The notes below the pieces were generated by a model. The model saw nothing but the letters and a program-made list of their open reading frames with translations, was not told the origin of the DNA and made no database searches. From Amycolatopsis mediterranei (GTDB taxonomy: Bacteria; Actinomycetota; Actinomycetes; Mycobacteriales; Pseudonocardiaceae): a stretch of DNA of 64,000 nt. Shown here in pieces: positions 34,058 through 42,841 of the stretch. The stretch lies in assembly GCF_026017845.1 (NCBI RefSeq), contig NZ_CP100416.1:6591652-6655651 (forward strand). Reading direction: 5' to 3'. The position numbers and the translations under genes are program-made. Positions within the stretch are counted from its first letter, which is position 1. Each line of letters begins with the position of its first letter.

Positions 34058-35418
34058 TCCGGCGGCTTTCGCTGCGCTGGCGGGTCGCGGCCGCGTTCGG
34101 TGTCGGCCTGGCGCTGGTGATGACCGTGCTGGCGGTGGCGACCTGGAACCTCACGACCGGCTACATGCTCGACCAGCGCGAGCAGAGCGTCACCCGTCAG
34201 TCCGAGGTCAACGTCCGGCTCGTCGACGCCGCACTGGCCGACGACTCGGAAGGACTCGAAGAGCTGCTCACCGGCCTGGCCACCGGGCCCGACTCGTCCA
34301 TCCTGCTGTCCCGGCCCGCCGGCTGGCTCACCAGCGGCCGGCAGATCGATCCCGCGATCGTGCCCACCGGGCTGCTCGGCCAGGCCAGGACCGGGGTAGC
34401 GGCCCGCCAGCGGTTCTTCGCGAGCGGGATCCCGGTGCTCGGGGTGGCCACTCCGGTCGGCGGTGACGGCAGCGTCTATGTCGAGCTCTACCCCCTCGTC
34501 GAGCTGGACCGCGCGTTCCGCTATCTCAGCACCCTCCTCATCACCGGCACTGTCATGGCAGCACTCTTCGGCGTCGGCCTCGGCGCCTGGACCGCCCGCC
34601 GGGCGCTCCGCCCGCTGACCGCGCTCACGGCGGCCGCGTCCCGCGTCGCGCGGGGCGACCTCTCGGCCCGCCTGCCCGATCAGGCCGACCCGGACCTCGC
34701 CCCGCTGGCCACCAGCTTCAACACGACCGCCGGGCAGCTCGAGCAGCGGGTCCGCCGGGACGCCCGGTTCGCCTCCGACGTCAGTCACGAGCTGCGCTCT
34801 CCCTTGACGACCATGGTCAACGTCAGCGAGGTACTGGAACGCCGCCAGGACGCCATGCCGGAAACCGCACAACGGGCCCTGCGGCTGCTGCGGTCGGAAC
34901 TGCGGCGGTTCCAGCGGATGGTCGTCGACCTGCTGGAGATCTCGAGAGCCGACCAGGACGAGGGCACCGGCTCGGTCGAGCTGGTCGACCTCGGTGAGCT
35001 CGTCCGCAACGTCATCGACAGCCGTCCACCGTCCGACGTCCGGCTCGAGATCGACACGGACCCGCTTCTCGTCTCCGCCGATCGCCGCCGGATCGACCGC
35101 GTCGTCGCCAACTTGCTCGACAACGCCGACCACTACGGCGGCGGCGCGGTCGCGGTCACCGTCGAGCGCCGCGGTGACCGGGCCCGGATCGTCGTCGACG
35201 ACACCGGCAGCGGCGTCCCGCCGGCTCTGCGCGAACGCATCTTCGAACGGTTCGCCCGCGGCCTGCACGCCGCCCGCCGCGACCAGTACACCGGCAGCGG
35301 ACTCGGCCTGGCCATCGTCGCCGACCACGTTCACCGCCACGACGGCCACGTCTGGGTCGAGGATCGCCCCGGCGGGGGCGCCCGCTTCGTCGTCGAACTG
35401 CCGGAGGCCACGGGATGA
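34054..35418 (+). CDS. Sensor histidine kinase (HAMP-HisKA-HATPase)
   Basis: 454 residues. Two membrane helices (~12-32 and ~160-182) flank an extracytoplasmic sensor loop; a HAMP domain follows (GAWTARRALRPLTALTAAAS), then His245 in SDVSHELRSPLTTM, and the ATPase boxes VVANLLDNADHY, VDDTGSGVP and GSGLGLAIVADH. ATGA overlap with the regulator and with the lipoprotein gene after it gives a compact operon. The signal is unknown, but a cell-envelope cue is typical for this architecture. Confidence 0.93.
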   Translation: MIRRLSLRWRVAAAFGVGLALVMTVLAVATWNLTTGYMLDQREQSVTRQSEVNVRLVDAALADDSEGLEELLTGLATGPDSSILLSRPAGWLTSGRQIDPAIVPTGLLGQARTGVAARQRFFASGIPVLGVATPVGGDGSVYVELYPLVELDRAFRYLSTLLITGTVMAALFGVGLGAWTARRALRPLTALTAAASRVARGDLSARLPDQADPDLAPLATSFNTTAGQLEQRVRRDARFASDVSHELRSPLTTMVNVSEVLERRQDAMPETAQRALRLLRSELRRFQRMVVDLLEISRADQDEGTGSVELVDLGELVRNVIDSRPPSDVRLEIDTDPLLVSADRRRIDRVVANLLDNADHYGGGAVAVTVERRGDRARIVVDDTGSGVPPALRERIFERFARGLHAARRDQYTGSGLGLAIVADHVHRHDGHVWVEDRPGGGARFVVELPEATG

Positions 35419-35615
35419 AGACCGCCATCGCGCTGCTGATCCTGCTGTGCGCCACCGGCTGCGGGGTCACCGCGGAGGACGAGCCGGAACCGATCACCAC
35501 CCCGGTACCCACGGCGACCCCGACGGTGACGAGCAGGCCCGCGTCACCGACGCCGTGCCCGCCCGAATCGTCAGCCAGTCGTCAGGTGCAGCCCACGCCC
35601 ACGCCCACACAATGA
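35415..35615 (+). CDS. Small lipoprotein with Pro/Thr-rich tail
   Basis: 66 residues starting within the kinase stop (ATGA). MKTAIALLILLCATGCG is a lipoprotein signal with lipobox ATGC. The mature part is a flexible Pro/Thr/Glu-rich linker without a fold. It may tether to the membrane and tune the kinase, as accessory lipoproteins do for some actinobacterial kinases. The specific role is not known. Confidence 0.75.
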   Translation: MKTAIALLILLCATGCGVTAEDEPEPITTPVPTATPTVTSRPASPTPCPPESSASRQVQPTPTPTQ

Positions 35616-35619
35616 GGAC

Positions 35620-35835
35620 ATGACCGTCGAAACCCACCAGGCCGACGACATCACCGCCGAGGTCGACAGCTGGCTGACCAGTGAGTTCGCTTCCCTGCTG
35701 CCCGCGGCCGACATCACCGCGATCGTCCGGTCGGCCCGCAGCGATCTCGAAGGCCAGATCGTGCCCGAGGCCATGGGCGAGATGCTGCACCGGCTGGCCC
35801 GGTTCCGCGTCCTGCGCACCCTCGAGCGCTCGTGA
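35620..35835 (+). CDS. Three-helix-bundle dimerisation-domain protein (DUF3562-like)
   Basis: 71 residues, ATG 35620, 4 bp after the lipoprotein stop. All-helical: ADDITAEVDSWLTSEFASL, ADITAIVRSARSDLEGQ, EAMGEMLHRLARFRVLR. This matches small actinobacterial three-helix-bundle dimer proteins of unknown function. Its stop overlaps the HxlR start. Confidence 0.65.
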   Translation: MTVETHQADDITAEVDSWLTSEFASLLPAADITAIVRSARSDLEGQIVPEAMGEMLHRLARFRVLRTLERS

Positions 35836-36533
35836 CCGCCTACCGGCAGCACTGCCCGGTGGCCACCGCGGCCGAGGTGCTCGGCCAGTCGTGGACTCTC
35901 CTCATCGTCCGGGAACTCCTGCACGGCAGCAGCCGCACCGGCGAACTCGCCGAAGGCGTACCCGGCATGTCCACCGCACTGCTCGCCCGGCGGCTCAAGC
36001 AACTCGCCGACGCCGGCGTGGTGACCCGGCTCCCGTCCACTGGTGAAGTTCGCTACGCACTGACCCCGGCCGGCCGCGACCTGGCCCCGGTGGTCGAGCA
36101 CCTCGGGTACTGGGGCCGCCGCTGGTTGCCACCGCCGCGCAGCGGGGACCTGAAGCCGCGCCTGCTGCTCCTCGACATCTGCCGGGGCATCGACCCGGCC
36201 CGGCTCCCCCGCGAACGCGTCGCGCTGCACCTGCGGTTCAGTGAGGTCCCGCCGCCGCGCTGGTGGTGGCTGGTCCTCTCTCCCGAAGGAGCGTCTTCGA
36301 CCGAGAGCGACCCCCGGCTGCCGACCGCGGCCCGCATCGACTGCACGGTCTCCGCCCTCGCCGGTGTGTGGCTCGGGCACCGGATGTGGCGGGAAGCGCT
36401 GGCCGAGCGCGCCATCAGGTTCGACGGCACTCGCGAGGCCGTCCGGAACACGATCGGGTGGCTCGGCCGCAACCGGTTCGCCGATCAGCCTAACTCTTTC
36501 CTAGACGAATTGAATGATGAAGCAACAGTTTGA
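35832..36533 (+). CDS. HxlR-family regulator with SCP2-like C-terminal extension
   Basis: 233 residues from GTG 35832 (overlap with previous stop). The winged helix lies at 5-95: HCPVATAAEVLGQSWTLLIV (the HxlR Cys-Pro-V start), GELAEGVPGMSTALLARRLK, GEVRYALTPAGRDLAPV. An extra ~135-residue C-terminal domain binds a small ligand or forms the dimer, as in longer HxlR proteins. The one-Cys start recalls redox/aldehyde-sensing HxlR proteins, so oxidation or electrophile sensing is possible. Last gene of the two-component operon. Confidence 0.82.
   Translation: MTAYRQHCPVATAAEVLGQSWTLLIVRELLHGSSRTGELAEGVPGMSTALLARRLKQLADAGVVTRLPSTGEVRYALTPAGRDLAPVVEHLGYWGRRWLPPPRSGDLKPRLLLLDICRGIDPARLPRERVALHLRFSEVPPPRWWWLVLSPEGASSTESDPRLPTAARIDCTVSALAGVWLGHRMWREALAERAIRFDGTREAVRNTIGWLGRNRFADQPNSFLDELNDEATV
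36523..36530. promoter_or_regulatory. CAACAGTT motif upstream of the DUF4142 gene
   Basis: CAACAGTT, preceded by AAG, overlaps the last codons of the HxlR gene, about 70 bp before the DUF4142 start and in an AT-richer patch. It belongs to the recurring motif set. Confidence 0.45.
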
Positions 36534-36599
36534 CTGAACCAGGCGGCACCGGGGTCCGTGTTCGGAGTGGACACCGAACTCCCCACCTGGAGGCCGACG

Positions 36600-37241
36600 A
36601 TGAAATCCCGGAACCTGTGGATCACGCTGTGCGGCGCGCTCGCCCTCGCCCTCGCCGCATGTGCCCCGCCCTCCCCCCAAGTGGTGACCGCCCCCCAAGT
36701 CCCGGTCCCCTCCGTCCGGCCGGCGACCTCCACCCCGGCGACACAGACCGAAAGCGACCTCACCGCGACGGCGTTCGGACCGATCAGCTCCGCGGGACGG
36801 AAGCTGCTCACGATCGTGGAACAGACGAGCCTCCGCGAGATCACGACCTCGACGTGGGCGCAGCAACGCTCGAGCAACCCGGCGGTCCAGGAGGTGGCAC
36901 GGGTGATCATCACTCAGCACAAGGACCTCGAAAACCGCGACACCGACATCAGCACCCGGATGGACCTGCCCGTTCCCGCTGAACCCGCCCCGGACATGCA
37001 GGTCGGCATCGACCGCATGCGCACCGAATTCGGCGAGACCTTCGACCGCGACTACGTCAACACCCTTCGCAAGGCACACGCCGAGGCGCTGATCCTCGTC
37101 TCGACGGTCCGCGCCGATACGCGCAACTCGCTGGTCCGCCCGTTCGCGGATTTGGCGGGCGACTACATCAAGACCCACATCAACCTGCTGGAGAAAACCG
37201 GTGACGTCGACTACGCCCAGCTGCCTGTACCGAACCTGTGA
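36600..37241 (+). CDS. DUF4142 lipoprotein (ferritin-like helical domain)
   Basis: 213 residues from ATG 36600 (GGAGG upstream). MKSRNLWITLCGALALALAA then CAPP is a lipoprotein signal and lipobox. A Pro/Thr linker leads to the DUF4142 four-helix bundle (LLTIVEQTSLREITTSTWAQ, VQEVARVIITQHKDLENRD, YVNTLRKAHAEALILVSTV). Exported DUF4142 proteins are linked to envelope stress; function unknown. Monocistronic or coupled to the MarR gene 152 bp further on. Confidence 0.85.
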   Translation: MKSRNLWITLCGALALALAACAPPSPQVVTAPQVPVPSVRPATSTPATQTESDLTATAFGPISSAGRKLLTIVEQTSLREITTSTWAQQRSSNPAVQEVARVIITQHKDLENRDTDISTRMDLPVPAEPAPDMQVGIDRMRTEFGETFDRDYVNTLRKAHAEALILVSTVRADTRNSLVRPFADLAGDYIKTHINLLEKTGDVDYAQLPVPNL

Positions 37242-37314
37242 CGCCCGGTAACAAGATCAGCGGCGACAGTGCTGCTGCCGCACCGACCCCAGCCGGACAC
37301 TTTCTCTCATTGCT

Positions 37315-37331
37315 TGCCAACATCGTTGGCA
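37315..37331. promoter_or_regulatory. Palindromic MarR operator candidate
   Basis: TGCCAAC-ATC-GTTGGCA, a perfect 17-bp palindrome, 63 bp upstream of the MarR-type gene start. MarR proteins usually bind such sites in their own promoter. Confidence 0.65.
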
Positions 37332-37393
37332 TCGAGGCCTTCTCCGGCGCGCCTGACCGGCACGCCGGGCTGCCGGTGCGGCACACTGGGAGA

Positions 37394-37888
37394 ATGCCTC
37401 GGAGCACTTCCGCCCTCGACACGACGGACGTCGACGCCGTGACCGACGCCGTGCTGACCGCTTCCCGCCTGCTGGTCGCCGTCTCGGCCCGGTCGATCGC
37501 GGCCGCCGGAGACATGATCACGCTGCCGCAGTTCCGGCTGCTGGTGGTGCTGCAGACCCGAGGACCGCTCAAGCACGCCGATCTGGCGGAGTACCTGCAG
37601 GTCACGCCATCGACCGCGAGCCGGATGGTCGACCGGCTGGTCGCGGTCGGCGTGGTCGACCGGCAGCACAGTGCGGTCTCCCGCCGCGAGATCGTGCTCG
37701 CCCTGACGAAGGAGGGCGCGAAGGTGGTTCGCCAGGTCACCGCCCGGCGGCGCAAGGAGATCGCCAAGATCGTCGCCCGGATGCCCGACGACGCCCGCAG
37801 CGGCCTGGTCGACGTCCTCACCGCCTTCGCCGAGGCCGGCGGCGAGCCACCTGCGTCCGCTGTCGCGCCCGAAGCCGTGTGGACCTGA
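37394..37888 (+). CDS. MarR-family regulator
   Basis: 164 residues from ATG 37394. The frame is open further upstream, but this ATG follows GGGAGA and gives a normal MarR length. It has ITLPQFRLLVVLQTRGPLKH, LAEYLQVTPSTASRMVDRLV (recognition helix) and VSRREIVLALTKEGAKVVRQ (wing). The dimerisation helix at the end is present. It faces the ClC gene in the same direction as DUF4142, and a palindrome lies in its promoter. Ligand unknown. Confidence 0.88.
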   Translation: MPRSTSALDTTDVDAVTDAVLTASRLLVAVSARSIAAAGDMITLPQFRLLVVLQTRGPLKHADLAEYLQVTPSTASRMVDRLVAVGVVDRQHSAVSRREIVLALTKEGAKVVRQVTARRRKEIAKIVARMPDDARSGLVDVLTAFAEAGGEPPASAVAPEAVWT

Positions 37889-37989
37889 CGCCGGGCTGTC
37901 ATCACAGCAACCGGCAGACGGCGTAGCCGGAGCCGGAGCCGGCCAGCAGCGCCTCGCCTCCGTCGACCGCGGCGCGCGACCGGTCCGGA

Positions 37990-39747
37990 TCACGCCGGTC
38001 CGCTCCTCCCGACTGAGGCAAGCGCGGAGAGCACCGACTGGTGTGTGAGCCACCCGGCCAGCCGGTGGTCGTCGTCGAGCACGGGCAGGCCCGTGCCCGG
38101 TGCGTTCGCCAGGGCCGTCAGTGCGTCGGCGAGCGACGTCTCGCAGGTGATCAGGGACGGCAGCTCCGCCAGTTCCCCCACCGTGCCGTCGTGGTCGCTG
38201 CCCAGTGCCTCGGCGACCGCCCGAGCTGTCACGCAGCCCTGGTAGCGGCCTTCGCCGTCGACGACCGGCAGGATGCCGTGCCCGGACACCGCCAGCGCGT
38301 GCGCCGCGCGGTCCAGCGCCGTCTCCCCGGCAAGGGGTTCCGGTAGCGGCTCGGTGACCGCTTCGACCGTGGTCGCGGCCAGCCGGCGTTCCTGCGGGTG
38401 CCGGTCGAGGTCGACGCCACGGCGGCGCAGCTTGAGCGTGTAGATCGTGTCCCTCGACAACGCCCGGCTCGTGGCCGTGGCGATCACGATCGCCGTGAGC
38501 ATCGGCAGGATGATCGTGTACTGGCCGGTCAGCTCGAACAGCACGATCACCGCCGTGATCGGCGCCCGCGCCGCCCCCGCGAACGCCGCACCCATCCCGA
38601 TCAGCCCGTACACCCCGGGCGACGCGGTCAGCGACGGCAGCCACGCGTGCACCACGATCCCGAACGCCGTCCCGCCCATCGCGCCGATGAACAGCGACGG
38701 CGCGAACACCCCACCCGAACCGCCGATCCCGATCGTCAAGCTCGTCGCGACGATCTTGCCGACCAGCAACAGCACCAGGAACCCGATGACGTACTTGCCT
38801 TCGACGGCGTTCTGCAGCACCGGATAGCCGACCCCGTACATCTGCGGCAGCACCAGCAGCAGCCCGCCGAGGAACACCCCGCCGACGGCCGGGCGCAGCC
38901 ATTCGGGACCGCGCCACACCCAGTCGCAGAAGTCCTCGATCCAGTACAGCACCCGGGTGAACAGCACCCCGCACGCGCCCACGACGACTCCGAGCACGAC
39001 GAACAGCAAGTACTCGAGCGGGTTGCGCAGGGTGAACGGCGGCAGCTCGAGGAAAGCGGTGTTGCCGAACGCCGCCCGGCCCACCACGCTCGCGGTCACG
39101 CTGGCCAGGACGACCGCGCCGAACGACTCCGCGGCGAAGTCGCGCAGGATCAGCTCCATCGCGAAGAACGGGCCGGCCAGTGGAGCGTTGAACGTCGCCG
39201 CGATCCCGCCCGCCGCACCACAGGCGACCAGCACCCGAAGCCGCGACTCCGGTAGCCGGGCGATCCGGCCCAGCGTCGAGCCCAGCGCGGACCCGATCTG
39301 CACGATCGGGCCCTCCCGCCCGACCGATCCGCCGGAGCCGATCGTCAGCGCCGAGGCCAGCGCTTTCACCGCGCTCACCTGCACCGGAATCCGGCCACCG
39401 CGCTCAGCGACTGCGTACATCACCTCGGGCACGCCGTGGCCGCGAGCCTCCGGAGCGAACTTGTACACCAACGGCCCGTAGACCAGCCCGGCCACCACCG
39501 GCGCGAGCAGCAGGAACCACGGCCCCAGCTCCGGGAACCAGGGGTGCGCCGCTCGCCCGGCATCGGCGTAATCCGCCTGCCCGGAGAACAGGTGCGTGAA
39601 CGTCGTGATCAGCCAGCGGAAGACGATCGCCCCGAGCCCGGCGCCCGCACCGATGAGCACGGCCAACCCGACCAGACCGGACCGGCTCTCCCGCAACCAC
39701 CGGCCGATCGGCTGCCGAACCGGGACCGGGACCCGCCTGACCGCCAC
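37990..39747 (-). CDS. ClC-family chloride channel/antiporter with CBS domains
   Basis: 585 residues from GTG 39747, preceded by CAGG; other starts further upstream, within the 39768-39780 palindrome, are possible. It has about 11 helices with the ClC filter and ion sites: GSGGSVGREGPIVQIGSALG (G-S-G-G and GREGP), and GIGGSGGVFAPSLFIG. A C-terminal pair of CBS domains is seen in HGILPVVDGEGRYQG and GTGLPVLDDDHRLAGW. The Glu of GREGP suggests a chloride/proton antiporter. Upstream lies a 13-bp palindrome. Confidence 0.9.
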   Translation of the reverse strand: MAVRRVPVPVRQPIGRWLRESRSGLVGLAVLIGAGAGLGAIVFRWLITTFTHLFSGQADYADAGRAAHPWFPELGPWFLLLAPVVAGLVYGPLVYKFAPEARGHGVPEVMYAVAERGGRIPVQVSAVKALASALTIGSGGSVGREGPIVQIGSALGSTLGRIARLPESRLRVLVACGAAGGIAATFNAPLAGPFFAMELILRDFAAESFGAVVLASVTASVVGRAAFGNTAFLELPPFTLRNPLEYLLFVVLGVVVGACGVLFTRVLYWIEDFCDWVWRGPEWLRPAVGGVFLGGLLLVLPQMYGVGYPVLQNAVEGKYVIGFLVLLLVGKIVATSLTIGIGGSGGVFAPSLFIGAMGGTAFGIVVHAWLPSLTASPGVYGLIGMGAAFAGAARAPITAVIVLFELTGQYTIILPMLTAIVIATATSRALSRDTIYTLKLRRRGVDLDRHPQERRLAATTVEAVTEPLPEPLAGETALDRAAHALAVSGHGILPVVDGEGRYQGCVTARAVAEALGSDHDGTVGELAELPSLITCETSLADALTALANAPGTGLPVLDDDHRLAGWLTHQSVLSALASVGRSGPA

Positions 39748-39767
39748 GCTGTTACCTGAAGACACTA

Positions 39768-39780
39768 TTGCATTATGCAA
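39768..39780. promoter_or_regulatory. TTGCATTATGCAA palindrome in the ClC promoter
   Basis: Perfect 13-bp palindrome (TTGCAT-T-ATGCAA) in an AT-rich patch 21 bp upstream of the ClC start. A MarR or GntR-like site is possible. No copy seen elsewhere in the window. Confidence 0.6.
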
Positions 39781-39811
39781 CGCTCAGCACGTGATCACTC
39801 GCCGGGGCCTG

Positions 39812-39965
39812 CTACCTGCGATTTCGCCCGTTGCCGACGTAGTACAGCACCGAACCGACCGACAGTTCGCCGTCCCGGCCGGGGTTCACGACGAGGTCGT
39901 CGGCCGTCCGCGCGGTCACGAGCTCCGTGACGGCGAACGTGACGCGAGAATACGCATTTCGGCAA
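39812..39965 (-). pseudogene. C-terminal remnant of a TrkA-C/potassium-channel-like gene
   Basis: The reverse strand reads YSRVTFAVTELVTARTADDL, VVNPGRDGELSVGSVLYYVG then stops at 39812. The VVNPG-SVLYYVG pattern is like the last part of TrkA-C or channel-associated domains. A stop codon upstream leaves no start, so only about 50 codons survive. The family call is tentative. Confidence 0.5.
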
Positions 39966-40082
39966 ACGGTGACTGCTCAGTCGTTGTCCATCGTGGAGCA
40001 GGTGCACCTCACGATCACCTTACGATTGCCGATAAGCGCAAAATGCGCGGTGATCCGGTTCGTCGCGGGGTACCCGGCCACC

Positions 40083-41858
40083 GTGAACGACGAAGACCAG
40101 GAATGGCGGCAGTTCCCCCCGCACGTCCTGCGCGAATACGCTCTTCTGGCCGACGGCGAGCGCGGCGCCTTGTGCGGACCGCTCGGCGACATCGCCTGGC
40201 TGTGCGCACCGACCTGGGCGGACGATGCTGTGCTGTCCGCACTGATCGGCGGCCGCGGTGTCTATTCGGTCCGTCCGGCGGTCCCCTGTGTCTGGGGCGG
40301 CGCGTACGAACCCGGCACGCTGATCTGGCGCAGCCGCTGGGTGACCACCGGCACGATCGTCGAGTGCCGCGACGCGTTGGCCTACCCCGCCGATCCTCGC
40401 CGGGTAGTCGTGCTGCGCAGGATCGAGGCCGGCGAGCAGGATGTCGCGATGCGGGTCGAACTCGACGTACGCGGCCGCTTCGGCACCCGCTCGCTGCGGG
40501 AGGTCCATCGCGACGACGACGGAACGTGGACGGCCCGAACGGGTGAGCTTCGCGTCCGATGGCAGGGAGCCTCCGACGCTCGCCTCGACGAAACCGGACG
40601 GCTCGTCCTCGACCTGCCCGTCACCGCGGGCCGCCGGCATGACCTGGTCCTCGAGATCAGTGACCAGCCGTTGCCGTCACCCCCGGACCCCGACCGGCTG
40701 TGGACCGAAACCGCACACAGCTGGAGCACCGCCGTCCCGCCCTTCACCGGCAGCGTGGCACCTCGAGACGCGCAGCACTCCTACGCGGTGCTGCGTGGCC
40801 TGACCTCCGACGGCGGTGGCATGGTCGCCGCGGCAACACTGGGCCTCCCCGAACGCGCGGAAGCCGGCCGCAACTACGACTACCGCTACGTGTGGCTGCG
40901 GGACCAGTGCTACGCCGGCCTCGCGGCGTCGGTCGACGAACCGCATCCGCTGCTCGACGACGCGCTCGCGTTCGTGACCGCGCGCGTGCTGCAGGACGGC
41001 GACCGGCTCCTGCCCGCCTACCGGACGGACGGACGGCCACCGCCGAAGGAGCGCACATTGGACCTGCCCGGCTATCCGGGCGGCGCGGCCGTGCTGGGCA
41101 ACCACGTCCGCGGCCAGTTCCAGCTCGACGCACTGGGCGAGATCCTCCAGCTCTACGCGACGGCCGCGGGGCACGACCGCCTGACCTCCGACGCCCGGCA
41201 GGCCATCGACGTCGTGGCCGATCTGATCGCCCGCAAGTGGGACGAGCCGGACGCCGGTGTCTGGGAACTCGAGCGCGCCTGGTGGACCCACTCGCGACTT
41301 GCCTGCGTCGCGGGTCTGCGCAGCGTCGCCCGCCACTTCCCGGCCGGCCGGGCCGCCGAACTGGTCACGCTCGCCGACCACCTGCTGACCGAGACAGCCG
41401 GCCGCTGCGTCGATTCCCGCGGCGCCTGGCGGCGCAGCCCGGCACACGACCACGTCGACACCGCGCTGCTGCTCCCGCCGGTGCGCGGCGCACTGCCGGC
41501 CGACGATCCCCGCACACTGGCGACGCTCGAGGCCGTGCGCACGGAACTCACCCAGGACGGCTATGTCTACCGCTTCTCCCCCGACCACCGGCCGCTCGGT
41601 GACGCCGAAGGAGCCTTCCTGCTCTGCGGATTCGTCATGGCACTCGCCGAATGGCAGCAAGGCCACCAAGTGGCGGCGTTCCGCTGGTTCGAGCGCAACC
41701 GTGCTGCCTGCGGTCCACCCGGCCTGCTCGCCGAAGAGTACGACGTGCGCCAGCGGCAGCTCCGCGGCAACCTGCCCCAGGCCTTCGTCCACGGGCTGCT
41801 CCTCGAGACCGCCCAGCGGCTCGCGGGCCCGGCGCACGGCGAGGCAAGCAGTGCCTGA
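40083..41858 (+). CDS. GH15-type glucan hydrolase
   Basis: 591 residues from GTG 40083 (a GTG at 40050 is in frame too). N-terminal beta domain FPPHVLREYALLADGERGA with LGDIAWLCAPTW as in actinobacterial GH15 proteins, then the (alpha/alpha)6 barrel: GRNYDYRYVWLRDQCYAGL (substrate Arg-Asp), DAGVWELERAWWTHS (acid Glu region) and LLAEEYDVRQRQLRGNLPQA (base Glu region). No signal peptide, so it acts inside the cell on glycogen or trehalose-type substrates. Confidence 0.9.
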   Translation: MNDEDQEWRQFPPHVLREYALLADGERGALCGPLGDIAWLCAPTWADDAVLSALIGGRGVYSVRPAVPCVWGGAYEPGTLIWRSRWVTTGTIVECRDALAYPADPRRVVVLRRIEAGEQDVAMRVELDVRGRFGTRSLREVHRDDDGTWTARTGELRVRWQGASDARLDETGRLVLDLPVTAGRRHDLVLEISDQPLPSPPDPDRLWTETAHSWSTAVPPFTGSVAPRDAQHSYAVLRGLTSDGGGMVAAATLGLPERAEAGRNYDYRYVWLRDQCYAGLAASVDEPHPLLDDALAFVTARVLQDGDRLLPAYRTDGRPPPKERTLDLPGYPGGAAVLGNHVRGQFQLDALGEILQLYATAAGHDRLTSDARQAIDVVADLIARKWDEPDAGVWELERAWWTHSRLACVAGLRSVARHFPAGRAAELVTLADHLLTETAGRCVDSRGAWRRSPAHDHVDTALLLPPVRGALPADDPRTLATLEAVRTELTQDGYVYRFSPDHRPLGDAEGAFLLCGFVMALAEWQQGHQVAAFRWFERNRAACGPPGLLAEEYDVRQRQLRGNLPQAFVHGLLLETAQRLAGPAHGEASSA

Positions 41859-42011
41859 CCGACCGGCGTTCTCTTGCTCACCGCTCGCGGCGGGACCGGT
41901 TCCTCGGGTGCTTCTTGCGGATCCACCTGCTGCAGGGGACCGAGCCGAACTTCGTTCCCGTGCCGGGAACGGGCTGCCCCAACAGCGCTCTCCCCGGCAA
42001 CCAGCTCGCGG

Positions 42012-42452
42012 TCAAGACGGTGCACCCGGCCGGTGGCGCGCCGCCGCCTTGCGGCGGGCGGCCACGGTGACCGCCGTGACCGAGAAGATCGCGACCAGGA
42101 TTCCGGCCACGAGAGCATTCGTTTTCGCTGCGTCACGGTGTCCTTCGGCCGGGTAGCCGAGCGCGAACGGCGAAGCGATCAACCAGAATCCGACGACGAC
42201 ATTGATCAAGCCCAGCCACGCGGCCGCCCGGGGAGCGACCAGCCGTACCGCTGCCACGACCGCCACGACCGCACCGCACAGCAGCACGTTCCAGAACCCC
42301 GCGGAACCGGCCAAGGTCACCGAGTAGCTGAACACGAAAGCCGCGACCACCAGCCAGGCTCCCACGAGGAACTCCGCGGCGATCGGGAGGCGGCCTTCCC
42401 GCATCTTCTGATCGCGGGCACCCTGCTTCGTCGCGGTTCCGATCTTGGCCAT
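42012..42452 (-). CDS. SPW-repeat membrane protein
   Basis: 146 residues, four membrane helices in two similar halves: LPIAAEFLVGAWLVVAAFVF and LGLINVVVGFWLIASPFALG (the SPW-like W-L-I-A-S-P). C-terminal tail is basic (ARRKAAARHRPG). Role unknown. Its start is 90 bp from the AACAGTTGTT motif at 42542. Confidence 0.75.
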   Translation of the reverse strand: MAKIGTATKQGARDQKMREGRLPIAAEFLVGAWLVVAAFVFSYSVTLAGSAGFWNVLLCGAVVAVVAAVRLVAPRAAAWLGLINVVVGFWLIASPFALGYPAEGHRDAAKTNALVAGILVAIFSVTAVTVAARRKAAARHRPGAPS

Positions 42453-42841
42453 CGGACCTCACCTCACTCACTCGACGACCTCGCATACCCCCTCCGCGGG
42501 GCAGGAAACGGAGCACCGATGGCCAGAGATTTCGCCGAGGTAACAGTTGTTCCGACGAATGGTTGAGCCACGTGGTCGGGATATCCGAGCGATGGCGCGC
42601 TGTCGCCCGACGCACAGCGCTCAGCTGTGGTTCAGCCAGCACCACGGGCTTCTCGCCGCAGCAGGAGCCGCCACCGCGACAGCCGCGGGTGCCCTCGTCC
42701 ACCGGCGTGGCAAACGGTGAAGCCGACCTGCGCGGGCTCGTACTCGACCGAATCGTGCGATCGGCATCTGGACGAACGAATGCATGACGCCGGCGGGTGC
42801 GGGTACGCGGAGGCACGACACCGGATCGAAAGGAGATGATC
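42453..42841. promoter_or_regulatory. 389-bp gap with the AACAGTTGTT motif
   Basis: GGTAACAGTTGTTCC (42539-42553) is a near-palindrome, with AACAGTTGTT at 42542-42551. One short open frame (42592-42720) lies inside and is listed separately. No other gene seen. Confidence 0.5.
42592..42720 (+). CDS. Possible 42-aa membrane peptide
   Basis: From ATG 42592 the frame reads LWFSQHHGLLAAAGAATATAA followed by a basic end (VHRRGKR). One membrane helix is possible. It lies between the CAACAGTT-type motif and the Holin-X gene, but has no ribosome site and no family. Confidence 0.3.
   Translation: MARCRPTHSAQLWFSQHHGLLAAAGAATATAAGALVHRRGKR

Noticed and set aside
42592..42720. 42-codon frame before the Holin-X gene as a firm gene
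   Set aside because: No ribosome site or family; kept only as a low-confidence entry.
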